Of a DNA stretch of 43,419 nucleotides, positions 1 through 6,393 are shown piece by piece. Under the pieces are notes generated by a model. The model searched no databases. It saw nothing but the letters and a program-made list of their open reading frames with translations, and was not told where the DNA came from. The DNA comes from Pseudorhizobium tarimense. Lineage in GTDB: Bacteria; Pseudomonadota; Alphaproteobacteria; Rhizobiales; Rhizobiaceae. How positions within the stretch are numbered: the stretch's first letter is position 1; each line of letters starts with the position of its first letter. The position numbers were made by a program, and so were the translations under genes. The stretch covers positions 1-43,419 of the forward strand of contig NZ_JALJRA010000029.1 of NCBI RefSeq assembly GCF_022968135.1, written 5' to 3'.

Positions 1-11
1 ATCCATCTCTC

Positions 12-70
12 CTCGTTGTGAAACGAGGGGGCAGTTCTTTATTTCGTTAGGGGGTCAGTTTCTCATTTCG
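12..70. repeat. IS21-like terminal repeats (element end remnant)
   Basis: Two near-identical 20-21 base direct repeats lie back to back at 27-46 and 50-70. Both start GGGGG, run through CAGTT and end ATTTCG. A small inverted repeat (CTCGTT/AACGAG, 12-27) precedes them. Tandem imperfect repeats close to the tip are typical of IS21-family ends, where IstA binds. No istA or istB gene is visible inside the window, so this may be the tip of an element lying to the left. Family assignment is by pattern only. Confidence 0.4.
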
Positions 71-77
71 CCTGACA

Positions 78-335
78 GGCGGAAAGTAGGAGCCTTTCCT
101 AAGCTTTGGAATGCGAAGCTCAACCGTTCCTGCCCGCGTTTCCCAATCGCGGTCGCGGTAGCCATTGCGTTGGACACGTCGCAGCGGGTTCTTCTCACCA
201 TGAGCCGCCCCAGTCGCCGCCCCTACCTCCAACTCCATCAGCCGTTCAGCGGCAAAGCCGATCATCTCACGTAGAATTATCGGCGTCAGGGGTCATCTCC
301 ACGAGCGTGCGCAGGTCCATTATGTCGTTGGTCAT
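78..335 (-). pseudogene. IS256-family transposase, N-terminal fragment, frameshifted
   Basis: Read on the minus strand from the ATG at 335, the product begins MTNDIMDLRTLVEMTPDAD. One extra A near 268-272 then breaks the frame. The second frame continues ILREMIGFAAERLMELEVG and goes on to RNGYRDRDWETRAGTVELR, ending in IPKLRKGSYFP. These are the N-terminal DNA-binding motifs of IS256 (Mutator) transposases. The match stops at about 80, where sequence from an IS21-like end takes over, so roughly three quarters of the gene is missing. It cannot make an active transposase. Its subgroup differs from that of the IS256 relic at 8.8-11.4 kb, whose N-terminus has a different sequence. Confidence 0.75.
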
Positions 336-843
336 CGATGTTTCCTTCGTATTAGGTTGTGTGTAAGCAACCCAACCATACCGGAGATTATCGATGACCG
401 CCCGCAAAGCCGCTCACTCGCTACAGCGCTATTGTCGGCGCGCTCGCGAGCGGCTTCGCTACCGCAGAGCTACACCATCTCCCGGGACACGATCACGGGG
501 TCTGCATGATGTCGCGGTTTTGAACCGATTCACATCGCCCAGTCGCCGACCGCTGAAAGATCATGGAAGCGAAGCGGTGCCTTGATTTTGCCAGTCTTTA
601 CAAACGTCACCGTCGTGAGTGGAGCAGGAGGCTGAAGGCTCTGAGGTTACCAAGGTATTTATCTCCTATCATTGATCGCAGGAACCATCTCGGCGGCGCC
701 AAGTTTGACTGCTGGAGCCGCCGGATCGCTCTTGCTCTGCCCCCCTCCCCAAGGCTTTGACTTTGCTAAACTGGCAGCGCCACCTGCCTGCGTGCCTAAA
801 CGCGCGATAGTCCTCCAGCCGCCAAGCGGGCCTCGAGGAACCC
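336..843. other. Gene-free stretch left of the heat-shock cluster
   Basis: No reading frame here has a recognisable motif, a good ribosome binding site or codon use like the neighbours. Short open frames such as 394-585 are arginine-rich products of GC-rich sequence and look spurious. The stretch is probably decayed mobile-element DNA between the IS256 fragment and the hsp20 promoter. Confidence 0.5.
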
Positions 844-872
844 TTGAACGTAAAGATCCGCTTTACTAGATG
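844..872 (+). promoter_or_regulatory. Candidate promoter of the heat-shock cluster
   Basis: TTGAAC at 844-849 is followed after 17 bases by TAGATG at 867-872. This is a fair -35 and a weak -10 at ideal spacing. Transcription would start near 879 and give a leader of about 104 bases before the first hsp20, the size usual for a ROSE thermometer leader. The CTTGAA at 843-848 would also fit the first half of a heat-shock sigma-32 site, but no convincing CCCAT-type -10 follows. Inference from motif only. Confidence 0.35.
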
Positions 873-916
873 AATTTCAGCCGGGTGCACAATGGTGATC
901 CGGTAATGCTGAGCTG

Positions 917-982
917 GCGTCAAGGACGCTTCGAACTTGGCGCTTGTCTTGTATCCATGTTGCTTCAAAGGAGGATGTGGCT
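917..982 (+). promoter_or_regulatory. ROSE-like RNA thermometer in the hsp20 leader
   Basis: The last leader hairpin sequesters the Shine-Dalgarno AGGAGG (969-974). TTGCT at 960-964 can pair with AGGA at 969-972 across a TCAA loop with G962 bulged, and CAT 956-958 pairs with ATG 975-977 below an internal loop of G residues. A UYGCU motif pairing with AGGA and a bulged G is the signature of ROSE elements, which control small heat-shock genes in rhizobia. An upstream hairpin (GCGTC/GACGC, 917-929) fits the multi-hairpin layout. Heat would melt the weak stem and free the ribosome site of the gene starting at 983. Prediction by eye. Confidence 0.5.
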
Positions 983-1465
983 ATGAGAACCACGACTTTT
1001 GACTTCTCTCCCCTGTTCCGGTCGAGCGTTGGCTTCGATCGGCTGCTTGGCGCTCTCGAGGCGGCAAGCCGTATCGAAACGATCGACAACTGGCCGCCCT
1101 ATGACATCGTCAAGACCGGCGATGACGACTATCGCATCACAATGGCGGTCGCCGGCTTCTCTCAGGACCAGTTGAGCATCACGCAGGAGCAGAATATGCT
1201 TCTTGTGTCGGGCCAGAAGGCGAACGACCAGGACGGCGAGTATCTGCACCGCGGGATCGCGGGGCGATCGTTCCAACGTCGCTTTGAACTCGCTGACCAT
1301 GTGAAGGTGACTGGTGCCAACCTCGCCGAAGGTCTGCTCACCGTCGGTCTCAAGCGTGAGGTTCCCGAAGAAATGAAGCCTCGCTTGATCGAGATCAAGA
1401 GCGATCTGGCTCTTCCTGGGAACGACGACACCAAGCAGATCGAAGGCGACAAGGTCGCAGCCTGA
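983..1465 (+). CDS. hsp20: Small heat-shock protein Hsp20, class A (IbpA-like)
   Basis: This is a 160-aa ATP-independent holdase that binds unfolding proteins in the cytoplasm until DnaK or ClpB refold them. The N-terminus MRTTTFDFSPLFRSSVGFDR is the classic start of rhizobial class A (IbpA-type) sHSPs. An alpha-crystallin domain spans about residues 35-130 (PPYDIVKTGDDDYRI, then the GLL motif in AEGLLTVGL), and a C-terminal LIEI can serve as the I-X-I oligomer anchor. I take the ATG at 983 because AAGGAGGATG sits just upstream and the family starts here; an in-frame ATG at 944 has no ribosome site and would lie inside the thermometer leader. It is the first gene of the stress cluster and is probably heat-induced through its leader. 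Confidence 0.93.
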   Translation: MRTTTFDFSPLFRSSVGFDRLLGALEAASRIETIDNWPPYDIVKTGDDDYRITMAVAGFSQDQLSITQEQNMLLVSGQKANDQDGEYLHRGIAGRSFQRRFELADHVKVTGANLAEGLLTVGLKREVPEEMKPRLIEIKSDLALPGNDDTKQIEGDKVAA

Positions 1466-1489
1466 CCAACAACATCAGAGACGACGGCA

Positions 1490-1512
1490 GGCGCCGGGCG
1501 GCACCCGGCGCC
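1490..1512 (+). other. Strong intercistronic hairpin between the hsp20 genes
   Basis: GGCGCCGGG at 1490-1498 and CCCGGCGCC at 1504-1512 form a perfect 9-bp GC-rich stem with a 5-base loop, 24 bases after the first hsp20 stop. There is no T-run after it, so a full terminator is unlikely. It may protect the upstream mRNA or partly attenuate read-through, giving more of the first sHSP than the second. Confidence 0.5.
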
Positions 1513-1551
1513 CACTTCGGCGTTTGGCTTAGGAACAGAAAGGAGGAACAT

Positions 1552-2058
1552 ATGACCATTCGCGATCTGATCCCTTGGGGCCGCAACAACGGCCACTGGA
1601 CACCCACGGCCTTCAATGAAAACCGCGAGCCGTTGCTCTCCCTGCACAGAGAGGTTAACCGGCTGTTCGACGACGTTTTCCGCGGCTTCGGTGTAGGCCT
1701 TCCCTCACTGAATGGCGGTGTCAGTTTCGGTAACGTATGGCCGAGCGTCGAGATCTCCGACCAGGACAATGAGATCAAGGTGACGGCCGAAGTGCCCGGC
1801 CTGGACGAGAAGGACATAGAGGTCCTGCTCAATGACGGTGTCCTGACACTGAGAGGCGAGAAACGCTCAGAAACCGAGGACAAGGAACGGCAGCTTTCCG
1901 AGCGCTATTATGGGCGCTTTGAGCGGAGAATTCCTCTCGCCTACGAGGTCGAGGAGGACAAGGTTGACGCTCAGTTCAAGAACGGCCTTCTGACCGTCGT
2001 GCTGCCGAAGACGGAGAAGGCGCAGTCGAGGGTGAAACGCATCGCCATCAGGCACTGA
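1552..2058 (+). CDS. hsp20: Small heat-shock protein Hsp20, class C type
   Basis: A second sHSP of 168 aa, from a different subfamily than its neighbour. The N-terminus MTIRDLIPWGRNN and the segment LHREVNRLFDDVFRGFG are typical of class C alphaproteobacterial Hsp20. The alpha-crystallin domain lies at about residues 60-155 (WPSVEISDQDNEIKVTAEVP, then GVLTLRGEK and the GLL motif in KNGLLTVVLPK). The C-terminus RVKRIAIRH carries an I-X-I anchor (IAI). AAAGGAGGAACAT gives a very good ribosome site before the ATG. Classes A and C often occur together and form separate oligomers, so the pair likely broadens the set of protected proteins. Co-transcription with the upstream gene (86-base gap with a hairpin) is likely. 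Confidence 0.93.
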   Translation: MTIRDLIPWGRNNGHWTPTAFNENREPLLSLHREVNRLFDDVFRGFGVGLPSLNGGVSFGNVWPSVEISDQDNEIKVTAEVPGLDEKDIEVLLNDGVLTLRGEKRSETEDKERQLSERYYGRFERRIPLAYEVEEDKVDAQFKNGLLTVVLPKTEKAQSRVKRIAIRH

Positions 2059-2124
2059 ACCTACGTGGGCGGCTGCGCATCAGGCGGCCGTCCAGGTCCT
2101 TCGCCATCGCGGGAGGGATGAAGC

Positions 2125-2868
2125 ATGGAGAAAATCGTAAGAGAATACGCTACCCCTACTGACTTATTCACCGGGCTGGGCCACTCAAATGATAACTGCC
2201 GGCGCAGCACCGCACGGTCCACCTTTCCAGGCGACGCAGTAGCGCGCATTTATAAGCCGGCGCGCTCGTTAACGACATCTGGTACAGCTCTCACCAATGG
2301 CTGGCGGCTTGCCTTCGAACGTCGCAGCCGCCCGTTCCTCGATCCTCTCATCGGCTATACCGGATGCAGGGATCCGCTGCCACAGGTGGAGCTGAGCTTC
2401 CCGACGCTCCGATCCGCCGTCAGCTATGCGCAGCGGCATGGGCTGACCTATGTGGTACAGCGCAGACCTGACAAGCGTCCTGCCGGGGCAAAGGGAGAGG
2501 CAACCCGCCGAGGACACAAGCCATCTGTGGCATTCACCGAAGCCACCTTGGATCGGCTGGAGCTTGGTTCCCTTCAGCAAGATTACGGGAAAGTCCTGGA
2601 CGATGCGGATGATGACCGCAAGGCGGCTCGGCCGGCGACATGTTGCTCGCCAATGGAAGTGGTCAACGACCCGACACTGTCCTTGTCGGAGAAGCGGTCG
2701 ATCCTGATGAACTGGGCGTGGGCCGGGTATCTCGTCGATCAGGCGACAAGCGAGGGTATACCGGAATACAGGCGGCCGTCCCGGCTGGATGAGGTCGAGC
2801 AGGCACTGCTCTCATTGGAACGACAGGCGGGCCGCAAAGAGGACGCTGTGGAGCGAGAAGCTGCGTGA
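2125..2868 (+). CDS. NDUFS4-like complex I accessory protein with extra C-terminal domain
   Basis: A 247-aa protein. Residues about 35-115 match the ETC complex I subunit conserved region (NDUFS4, 18-kDa accessory subunit): VARIYKPARSLTTSGTA, WRLAFERRSRPFLDPLIGYT, then QVELSFPTLRSAVSYAQRHG. The housekeeping bacterial homologue is about 100 aa. Here an N-terminal tail and a C-terminal extension are added; the latter has a conserved-looking block around VVNDPTLSLSEKRSILMNWA and AGYLVDQATSEG, ending in a charged helix (LDEVEQALLSLERQAGRKED). I do not know a function for that part. GGGAGGGATGAAGC precedes the ATG. It sits 66 bases after the hsp20 gene and 8 bases before the next one, so it is part of the stress operon. 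It may stabilise complex I under heat or oxidative stress, or it may use the fold for something else. Confidence 0.75.
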   Translation: MEKIVREYATPTDLFTGLGHSNDNCRRSTARSTFPGDAVARIYKPARSLTTSGTALTNGWRLAFERRSRPFLDPLIGYTGCRDPLPQVELSFPTLRSAVSYAQRHGLTYVVQRRPDKRPAGAKGEATRRGHKPSVAFTEATLDRLELGSLQQDYGKVLDDADDDRKAARPATCCSPMEVVNDPTLSLSEKRSILMNWAWAGYLVDQATSEGIPEYRRPSRLDEVEQALLSLERQAGRKEDAVEREAA

Positions 2869-2876
2869 GGTTGGCC

Positions 2877-3194
2877 ATGGATCCTCATGTCGTCTTCATG
2901 TGTCAGAAAGTGCTGCCAAACCCCTTTGTGCTGACAATTGCCGCCGCCGCACGCGCTCACGCGCTGAATGCGGGTGCGGAACCACGAGTAACGGCAGCCA
3001 ACGCAAGTACCGCCGAGATCGCCTTGCAGGAGATCGCCAACGGCGCGTTCGCCAATCACGAACTGGCGCCTTTTCTGACTGATCAAATGCTCGCGGCAAA
3101 GCTGGCGGCGCCTGCGGTCCCACGAACGAATTCAGTTAACGTCGGGGTATCGGGTCCCACCGGGGGCTCTTTGGCGGATGCGCCCGTCCATTGA
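2877..3194 (+). CDS. RNA polymerase omega-like small protein
   Basis: A 105-aa protein unlike its neighbours. Residues about 13-60 read LPNPFVLTIAAAARAHALNAGAEPR, then EIALQEIANGAF. This aligns by eye with the core of the RNA polymerase omega subunit (pNrFeLvlLAaqRArdLsaGa... vALrEIaeg), the part that clamps the beta-prime C-terminus. The glycine- and proline-rich C-terminal tail is not conserved. I take ATG 2877 with GAGG six bases upstream; an in-frame GTG at 2865 overlapping the previous stop (GTGA) is the alternative. A chromosomal rpoZ would be elsewhere, so this is an accessory paralogue in a heat-shock operon. It could assist core polymerase assembly or change sigma use under stress. 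Moderate confidence in family, low in role. Confidence 0.6.
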   Translation: MDPHVVFMCQKVLPNPFVLTIAAAARAHALNAGAEPRVTAANASTAEIALQEIANGAFANHELAPFLTDQMLAAKLAAPAVPRTNSVNVGVSGPTGGSLADAPVH

Positions 3195-3236
3195 ACTTGC
3201 AACGGAGAAGGCTGGAAAAAATCGAAGGAGCAGACG

Positions 3237-4601
3237 ATGGTGCTGACAACCAAAAGAGCTTGCAAGGATGCCGCCGTGATGACACTCGCTTTAGCGACCG
3301 CCGCGTTCACGCCCGGCAGCATACCTGCGCAGTTGGGGGCGACGGCATCGTCTTCCACCTCCCTGCCGACACTCGCGCCAATGCTGGAAGATGTGACGCC
3401 GGCAGTGGTCAACATCTCGGTCCTGACGCGGACACCGATCCAGGACAATCCCCTATATGCCGACCCGAACTTTCGACGCTTCTTCAGCCTGCCTGAACAG
3501 CGGCCGCAGACAAAAATGAGCGCCGGCTCTGGTGTCATCGTCGACGCCACCAGAGGTTATGTTATCACCAACCACCACGTCATCGAGGGTGGAAGTGAGA
3601 TCTCAGTAACGCTCAAGGATGGTCGTCAGCTTGCATCCGAACTGATCGGCAGTGACGAGGAAACCGACATTGCTCTCTTGAGGGTAGAACCTGACAATCT
3701 GAGCGCCATCGTGATCGGAGACTCAGACAATCTCAAGGTCGGAGACTATGTAGTCGCGATCGGAAATCCCTTCGGTCTTGGCCAGACCGTCACCTCCGGC
3801 ATTGTCAGCGCCCTGGGGCGCGGCGGACTCAACATCGAGTCCTATGAGGACTTCATCCAGACGGACGCCTCCATCAATCCCGGCAATTCGGGAGGAGCCT
3901 TGGTGACCTTGGATGGCAAGCTGATCGGTATCAATACCGCGATTATTAGTCCGGCCGGCGCCAATGTCGGCATCGGCTTTGCTGTTCCGAGCAATATTGC
4001 GGTGTCCGTCATGCAGCAACTGGCAGCCCATGGGGAGGTGAGGCGCGGCAGGCTGGGCATTGGCATTCAGGACCTAACACCTGATCTTGCCGGGGCCCTG
4101 CAGGTAAGTGGATTGCGGGGTGCACTTGTCGCTAATGTTGAGGCTGGATCATCCGCCGAACAGGCTGGCTTGCGGCCTGGAGACGTGGTGACTGCTGTTG
4201 ACGGGCGCGACGTTCAAAGTGCGCGGGATCTCAGAAATCACATCGGCCTGATGCCCGTGGACAGCAAAGTGGTTCTATCTGTAAGGCGCGGCGATGAGGA
4301 GCTTGCTATAGAAGTTGTCATAACGGCTGACAATCTGGCTTCCATAGACGCAGCCGGGACGCCGCTGGACGGCGTCACCTTCAGCCGGGCGGCAGACGGG
4401 GCCGGATTGATGATCGAGCGAATCGATTCAGGCAGCCCGGCAGACCGTGCCGGATTGCGGCAGGGAGACATCCTCGTAAGCGTCAATCGCAGCCGCGTGG
4501 AGTCGGTAGAGGCGCTGCAGAAAGCAATTGCTGCCCGGCCATCCACGCTTGTTTTAGAGATCATCCGAGATGGGAGGCACCTGCTCCTGATCGCCAAATG
4601 A
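3237..4601 (+). CDS. degP: DegP/HtrA periplasmic serine protease-chaperone
   Basis: A 454-aa Do-family protease that degrades or holds misfolded envelope proteins. A weak N-terminal signal (residues about 10-30, hydrophobic, ending around SIPAQLGA) suggests export. The trypsin-like domain shows the full triad: His114 in NHHVI, Asp144 in ETDIALL and Ser218 in GNSGGAL. Two PDZ domains follow (about 265-350, with GLRGALVANVEAGSSAEQAG, and 365-450, with AGLRQGDILVSVN). Length and two-PDZ layout match DegP/DegQ. AAGGAGCAGACG precedes the ATG at 3237. It lies 42 bases after the omega-like gene, in the same direction. DegP next to two sHSPs is also seen in the gammaproteobacterial stress-tolerance locus, which supports a heat and envelope stress role. 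Confidence 0.93.
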   Translation: MVLTTKRACKDAAVMTLALATAAFTPGSIPAQLGATASSSTSLPTLAPMLEDVTPAVVNISVLTRTPIQDNPLYADPNFRRFFSLPEQRPQTKMSAGSGVIVDATRGYVITNHHVIEGGSEISVTLKDGRQLASELIGSDEETDIALLRVEPDNLSAIVIGDSDNLKVGDYVVAIGNPFGLGQTVTSGIVSALGRGGLNIESYEDFIQTDASINPGNSGGALVTLDGKLIGINTAIISPAGANVGIGFAVPSNIAVSVMQQLAAHGEVRRGRLGIGIQDLTPDLAGALQVSGLRGALVANVEAGSSAEQAGLRPGDVVTAVDGRDVQSARDLRNHIGLMPVDSKVVLSVRRGDEELAIEVVITADNLASIDAAGTPLDGVTFSRAADGAGLMIERIDSGSPADRAGLRQGDILVSVNRSRVESVEALQKAIAARPSTLVLEIIRDGRHLLLIAK

Positions 4602-4725
4602 TGTCTGACGGGCGGCCTAGCGGGCGGGAAGAGGCCGCACCGGATCAGATTGCGCACCGGCTGGCGCCATTTACTAGATAAACTCATCCAGTTGATTTGC
4701 CGCTTCAAGAAATGGAGGTGATGGC

Positions 4726-5016
4726 ATGTTGCTGTTCAACCAACCGATCTTTCTCGACAGGGGCCGATATGTTCAGGAGATCGCGACCCTTGAAGATGCA
4801 CTCGATTACCTGGAGGAATGGCCGGAAAACAAGCGCGACCTTGCCTACGAGACAGTAGCAAGCGCTTGCCTGAAGGCCTACGCCGGCGTCTTTCCGCAAG
4901 ACGCAGCCGAGGCGGCATTCCGAAAGTTCGCGCGAAGGAATGGCATTCTCACCAGTGGTGATCTCCTGCCCCTCCTTTCCCGCCGTAGCCACGGGCACAA
5001 TGTCGGGGGACGTTGA
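4726..5016 (+). CDS. DUF982 family protein
   Basis: A 96-aa protein with the DUF982 pattern: an N-terminal strand (LLFNQPIFLDRGRYVQEI), a helix with EDALDYLEEWPENKRD, then ACLKAYAGVFPQDAAEAAFRKFA. The family is abundant on rhizobial plasmids and has no established function. AATGGAGGTGATGGC gives a good ribosome site. It follows degP after 124 bases that contain a GC hairpin (GCGGCCT/AGGCCGC, 4612-4638), and it is followed by a strong terminator-like stem, so it probably closes the stress transcript. Confidence 0.8.
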   Translation: MLLFNQPIFLDRGRYVQEIATLEDALDYLEEWPENKRDLAYETVASACLKAYAGVFPQDAAEAAFRKFARRNGILTSGDLLPLLSRRSHGHNVGGR

Positions 5017-5036
5017 CTGGTGCGACTTGGGAGGTG

Positions 5037-5064
5037 GCGAGGCATCAACATCTTGATGCTTCGC
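5037..5064 (+). terminator. Terminator-like hairpin after the stress cluster
   Basis: GCGAGGCATCAA (5037-5048) pairs with TTGATGCTTCGC (5053-5064) over 12 pairs with one G-T wobble and a CATC loop. It starts 21 bases after the DUF982 stop. The downstream tract is only mildly T-rich (CTTTCC), so intrinsic termination may be partial. It separates the stress genes from the glycosyltransferase pair. Confidence 0.5.
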
Positions 5065-5291
5065 ACCCGCTTTCCTAAATCAAAACTGCTTCCGCATCCC
5101 GGCAAGCTTGATGGCATCTTGGTCCTGCTGAACAGGTGAAGGCATATGTCTTTGTCTCCTTGGCGCGACATGTCGTGCGTCTCTTCTTCCTCATGCCGCG
5201 CCAGCCCCGCGGCATTCAACAGCGACCAGTGCTTCAGACACGGCCGGTGCGGGTTTCGATCTACCTTGCTTGTTGAAGGAGGTTGTTCATC

Positions 5292-6377
5292 ATGAAGATT
5301 GCACAAATCGCTCCGCTCGCTGAACGTGTTCCGCCCAAGCTCTACGGGGGGACTGAGCGGATTGTGTCGTACTTGACCGAGGAGCTTGTTCGGCAGGGCC
5401 ATGAGGTGACGCTCTTTGCCAGCGGTGACTCGATTACCGAGGCTGAACTTGTTGCCACTTCTCCCACTGCGCTCAGGCTTGATCCCGCTGTAAAGGATCC
5501 ACTGCCTCATCACATGATCATGCTGGAGGAAGTCCGCAGACGGGCGTCGAAGTTCGACGTCCTGCACTTCCACATCGACCTCCTTCATTACCCGATGCTG
5601 GCTCAGATCGACATTCCGGCTCTCACGACGCTCCACGGGCGTCTCGACCTGCCTGATCTGCAGCCGTTCTACGCTTACTTCCCCGACCGACCGCTGGTTT
5701 CGATTTCCGACGATCAGCGCAAGCCAATGCCGCCTGTAAACTGGGCAGGCACAGTCTATCACGGGCTACGGCGCGACGTACTGCCGTTCACAGAGAATCC
5801 GGTAGGCGACTACGTGGCCTTCCTGGGCAGGATCTCTCCCGAAAAACGGCCCGACCGAGCCATCGAGATTGCCAAAAGAGCCGGCGTGAAGCTCAAGATG
5901 GCGGCCAAGGTGGACGACGCCGACCGCGACTACTGGACTTCAGTGATCGAGCCAATGGTGCGCCAGAGCCCAAACGTCGAATTCATTGGGGAAATCGGCG
6001 AGCACGATAAAGCGAGCTTCCTCGGCAATGCCAGGGCTCTGCTCTTTCCGATCGACTGGCCAGAGCCGTTTGGACTGGTGATGATTGAGGCAATGGCATG
6101 CGGCACGCCGGTCATCGCATTCCGCAACGGCTCGGTACCGGAAATCGTCGACCACGGCATGTCGGGAATGATTGTAAGCGACATCCAGTCGGCGGTCTCT
6201 GCTGTGGAGCTGGTTGATGAACTTCCGAGACGGGATGTTCGTGAGGCGTTTGAGCGACGGTTCACGGTGGAGCGGATGGCGAAAGACTACCTCTCGATCT
6301 ACGAGCGCCTGGCGTCGGAGACCCGCTCGCCTCAGGCCCCGACGAACGATAACGTCGACCTGCAAGGTGTTGCCTGA
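5292..6377 (+). CDS. Glycosyltransferase family 4 protein
   Basis: A 361-aa GT-B retaining glycosyltransferase. The N-terminal acceptor lobe starts KIAQIAPLAERVPPKLYGGT, with the glycine turn GGTERIV and the segment HEVTLFASGDS. The C-terminal donor lobe carries GRISPEKRPDRAIEIAKRAG and the EX7E motif in EPFGLVMIEAMACGTPVI, which binds the nucleotide sugar. I take the ATG at 5292, nine bases after AAGGAGG; an in-frame TTG at 5283 overlaps that site. Donor and acceptor cannot be read from sequence. It lies 16 bases before the debranching-type enzyme and is clearly co-transcribed with it, suggesting synthesis or trimming of an alpha-glucan or a glucosylated osmolyte. Confidence 0.85.
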   Translation: MKIAQIAPLAERVPPKLYGGTERIVSYLTEELVRQGHEVTLFASGDSITEAELVATSPTALRLDPAVKDPLPHHMIMLEEVRRRASKFDVLHFHIDLLHYPMLAQIDIPALTTLHGRLDLPDLQPFYAYFPDRPLVSISDDQRKPMPPVNWAGTVYHGLRRDVLPFTENPVGDYVAFLGRISPEKRPDRAIEIAKRAGVKLKMAAKVDDADRDYWTSVIEPMVRQSPNVEFIGEIGEHDKASFLGNARALLFPIDWPEPFGLVMIEAMACGTPVIAFRNGSVPEIVDHGMSGMIVSDIQSAVSAVELVDELPRRDVREAFERRFTVERMAKDYLSIYERLASETRSPQAPTNDNVDLQGVA

Positions 6378-6393
6378 GGAAAGAGGTGGCTCC

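Noticed and set aside
4612..4638. GC-rich inverted repeat GCGGCCT/AGGCCGC after degP as a terminator
   Set aside because: The loop is large (13 bases), there is no T-run, and the DUF982 gene follows closely in the same direction.
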